Shown in pieces: positions 63,123 to 64,000 of a stretch of DNA of 64,000 nucleotides. This DNA comes from Pseudomonas viridiflava (GTDB lineage: Bacteria; Pseudomonadota; Gammaproteobacteria; Pseudomonadales; Pseudomonadaceae). The DNA is taken from the NCBI RefSeq assembly GCF_900585905.1, contig NZ_UTVH01000034.1:558001-622000 (forward strand), in the 5' to 3' direction. How positions within the stretch are numbered: position 1 is the stretch's first letter; each line of letters starts with the position of its first letter. The position numbers were made by a program, and so were the translations under genes. The notes under the pieces were generated by a model. That model saw nothing but the letters and a program-made list of their open reading frames with translations, was not told the origin of the DNA and ran no database searches.

Positions 63123-63683
63123 ATGCCCAAAGGGTTGATCAGCAAGGATTACATCGTTCTGGTGGTAGCTGCAGGCGTGGTCGCCGTATTGCTCATGGTG
63201 GCCGGCTTCTTTTCGAAGCCGTCCGACTGGGCAGGCTGGGTGCAAGCCACAGCGCTGATTGTCGGCATGATGGTGGCCATCGCCATTCCCGGCATTCAGC
63301 GCAGTCAGGAGGCCGAGATCAGGCAAAAGGCGCTGCGCGATAGCGAGACAGGCTATGCCCGGCGCATGCAGTACCTGTGTGGCGAGCTGGCTGAACTGCT
63401 TGGCAAGATCAGCCTGGGTCTGGTGCATCTGCGGGCTGCGGATCGCCACCGCTTGCAGAACGTGCTGAGAGATTATCTGCACCGGCTGTTCGAGTCTCAC
63501 CGCCAGGACCTCAACGACGATCGAGTGGTCATCGCCTACGAACTGCGGCAGGTGGCCAATGACCTGATCGACGAACTGGAGAGCGGGCGCTCGGATCGGG
63601 TGGTGTTCATGAGCCTAGAGAAGCGTCTGCAGAAACTGACGCACCGGTGCCAGGTCAACGCCGCGATGGCCGAGCGACTCTGA
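63123..63683 (+). CDS. Membrane-anchored hypothetical protein
   Basis: A protein of 186 residues from the ATG at 63123, with AAGGAG nine bases upstream. Two membrane helices lie near residues 9-29 (DYIVLVVAAGVVAVLLMVAG) and 38-57 (VQATALIVGMMVAIAIPGI), followed by a 125-residue cytoplasmic, helix-rich region with many Arg, Asp and Leu (YLHRLFESHRQDLNDDRVVI). No catalytic motif is seen. The family is not recognised. It is divergent from pbpG by about 240 bp and convergent with the small gene at 63690. Confidence 0.7.
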   Translation: MPKGLISKDYIVLVVAAGVVAVLLMVAGFFSKPSDWAGWVQATALIVGMMVAIAIPGIQRSQEAEIRQKALRDSETGYARRMQYLCGELAELLGKISLGLVHLRAADRHRLQNVLRDYLHRLFESHRQDLNDDRVVIAYELRQVANDLIDELESGRSDRVVFMSLEKRLQKLTHRCQVNAAMAERL

Positions 63684-63689
63684 CCCTGG

Positions 63690-63872
63690 TCAGCCGTTCA
63701 TCTCGCTGTCGTCGAACGCCAGCGAAGTCGCCTGAGCCGCGTTCAACGAGGCGAACGGGCCACTGACCGGCTCGCCGTCCTGCACCAGATACCAGCAGGC
63801 AAGCAGGCCCTGAGCGCGAAGCTGCTGGGGCACGGCGCTGCCAACGACCGACATGATTTTAACTGTTTGCAT
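63690..63872 (-). CDS. Hypothetical protein, 60 residues
   Basis: The ATG at 63872 (MQTVKIMSVVGSAVPQQLRA) has GGAGG five bases upstream, a strong binding site; a longer frame to 63950 lacks one. The segment ACWYLVQDGEPVSGPFASLN resembles short proteins that share a GYF-like WYL...G.v.GPF motif. The product is soluble. No function is known. Confidence 0.6.
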   Translation of the reverse strand: MQTVKIMSVVGSAVPQQLRAQGLLACWYLVQDGEPVSGPFASLNAAQATSLAFDDSEMNG

Positions 63873-64000
63873 CACGACCTCCGTAAACCATGGCGCTACT
63901 TTACGGGGCCTGCCGGGGTGACAAAAATTAACGTGCTCGATAGTCGACATTGACGAGGGCAGCGTTGCGCTGCACCCCGATTGTTTGCGCAGCCTTGATA

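Overview
The window looks like chromosomal DNA of a fluorescent-type Pseudomonas or close relative. The evidence is high GC, Pseudomonas-style REP palindromes (GCGAGCAAGCTCGCTCCCAC and CCGGCTAAAGCCGGTCCCAC types), a membrane PQQ glucose dehydrogenase, and two bacteriophytochrome loci. A complete zeaxanthin-glucoside gene set of the Pantoea type points to one of the yellow plant-associated species; the species itself is an inference. There is no prophage, CRISPR array or intact insertion sequence.

Layout. 1-6730: a truncated periplasmic protein, a DUF1206 membrane protein, a three-gene iron/siderophore-type ABC importer behind a Fur-box-like site, a 134-bp tandem REP array, and a chemoreceptor whose last ~180 residues form an extra module beyond the signalling region. 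6731-13603: a TRAP transporter operon (dctQ-dctM-dctP) with a LacI-type palindrome and a possible leader peptide, a shared terminator, gcd, and a small exported protein. 13660-21166: the carotenoid locus, crtE on the minus strand, idi-crtX-crtY-crtI-crtB on the plus strand with overlapping or touching junctions, and crtZ convergent. Together they would convert IPP/DMAPP to GGPP, phytoene, lycopene, beta-carotene, zeaxanthin and its glucosides. 21167-25832: a hairpin-rich repeat and LysR remnant, an amino-acid permease with a small coupled protein, then a MATE exporter with a TetR regulator. 25848-31846: a secreted GH3 glycosidase with PA14 insert, an AT-rich gap, small unknown proteins and a HAD hydrolase.

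31873-40402 is a signalling block: a PAS hybrid kinase, then a minus-strand operon of bacteriophytochrome, single-domain response regulator, REC-PAS-PAS-kinase-REC hybrid, and GNAT acetyltransferase. A tRNA-Asn follows, then a two-partner secretion locus: a TpsB transporter, a 3,625-residue CdiA/FhaB-type exoprotein, and a translationally coupled lipoprotein. The exoprotein contains a ~412-residue internal duplication, an AT-rich block, and an AT-rich C-terminus that runs into the lipoprotein gene. This is the most likely place for an undescribed toxin/immunity or exoprotein/lipoprotein pair.

54956-64000: an MFS exporter, heme oxygenase bphO overlapping a second bacteriophytochrome, a DMT transporter, an aldehyde dehydrogenase, the murein endopeptidase PbpG, and two small unknown proteins. 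Gene starts were moved inward from the longest open frames wherever a ribosome binding site, signal peptide or family start favoured it.
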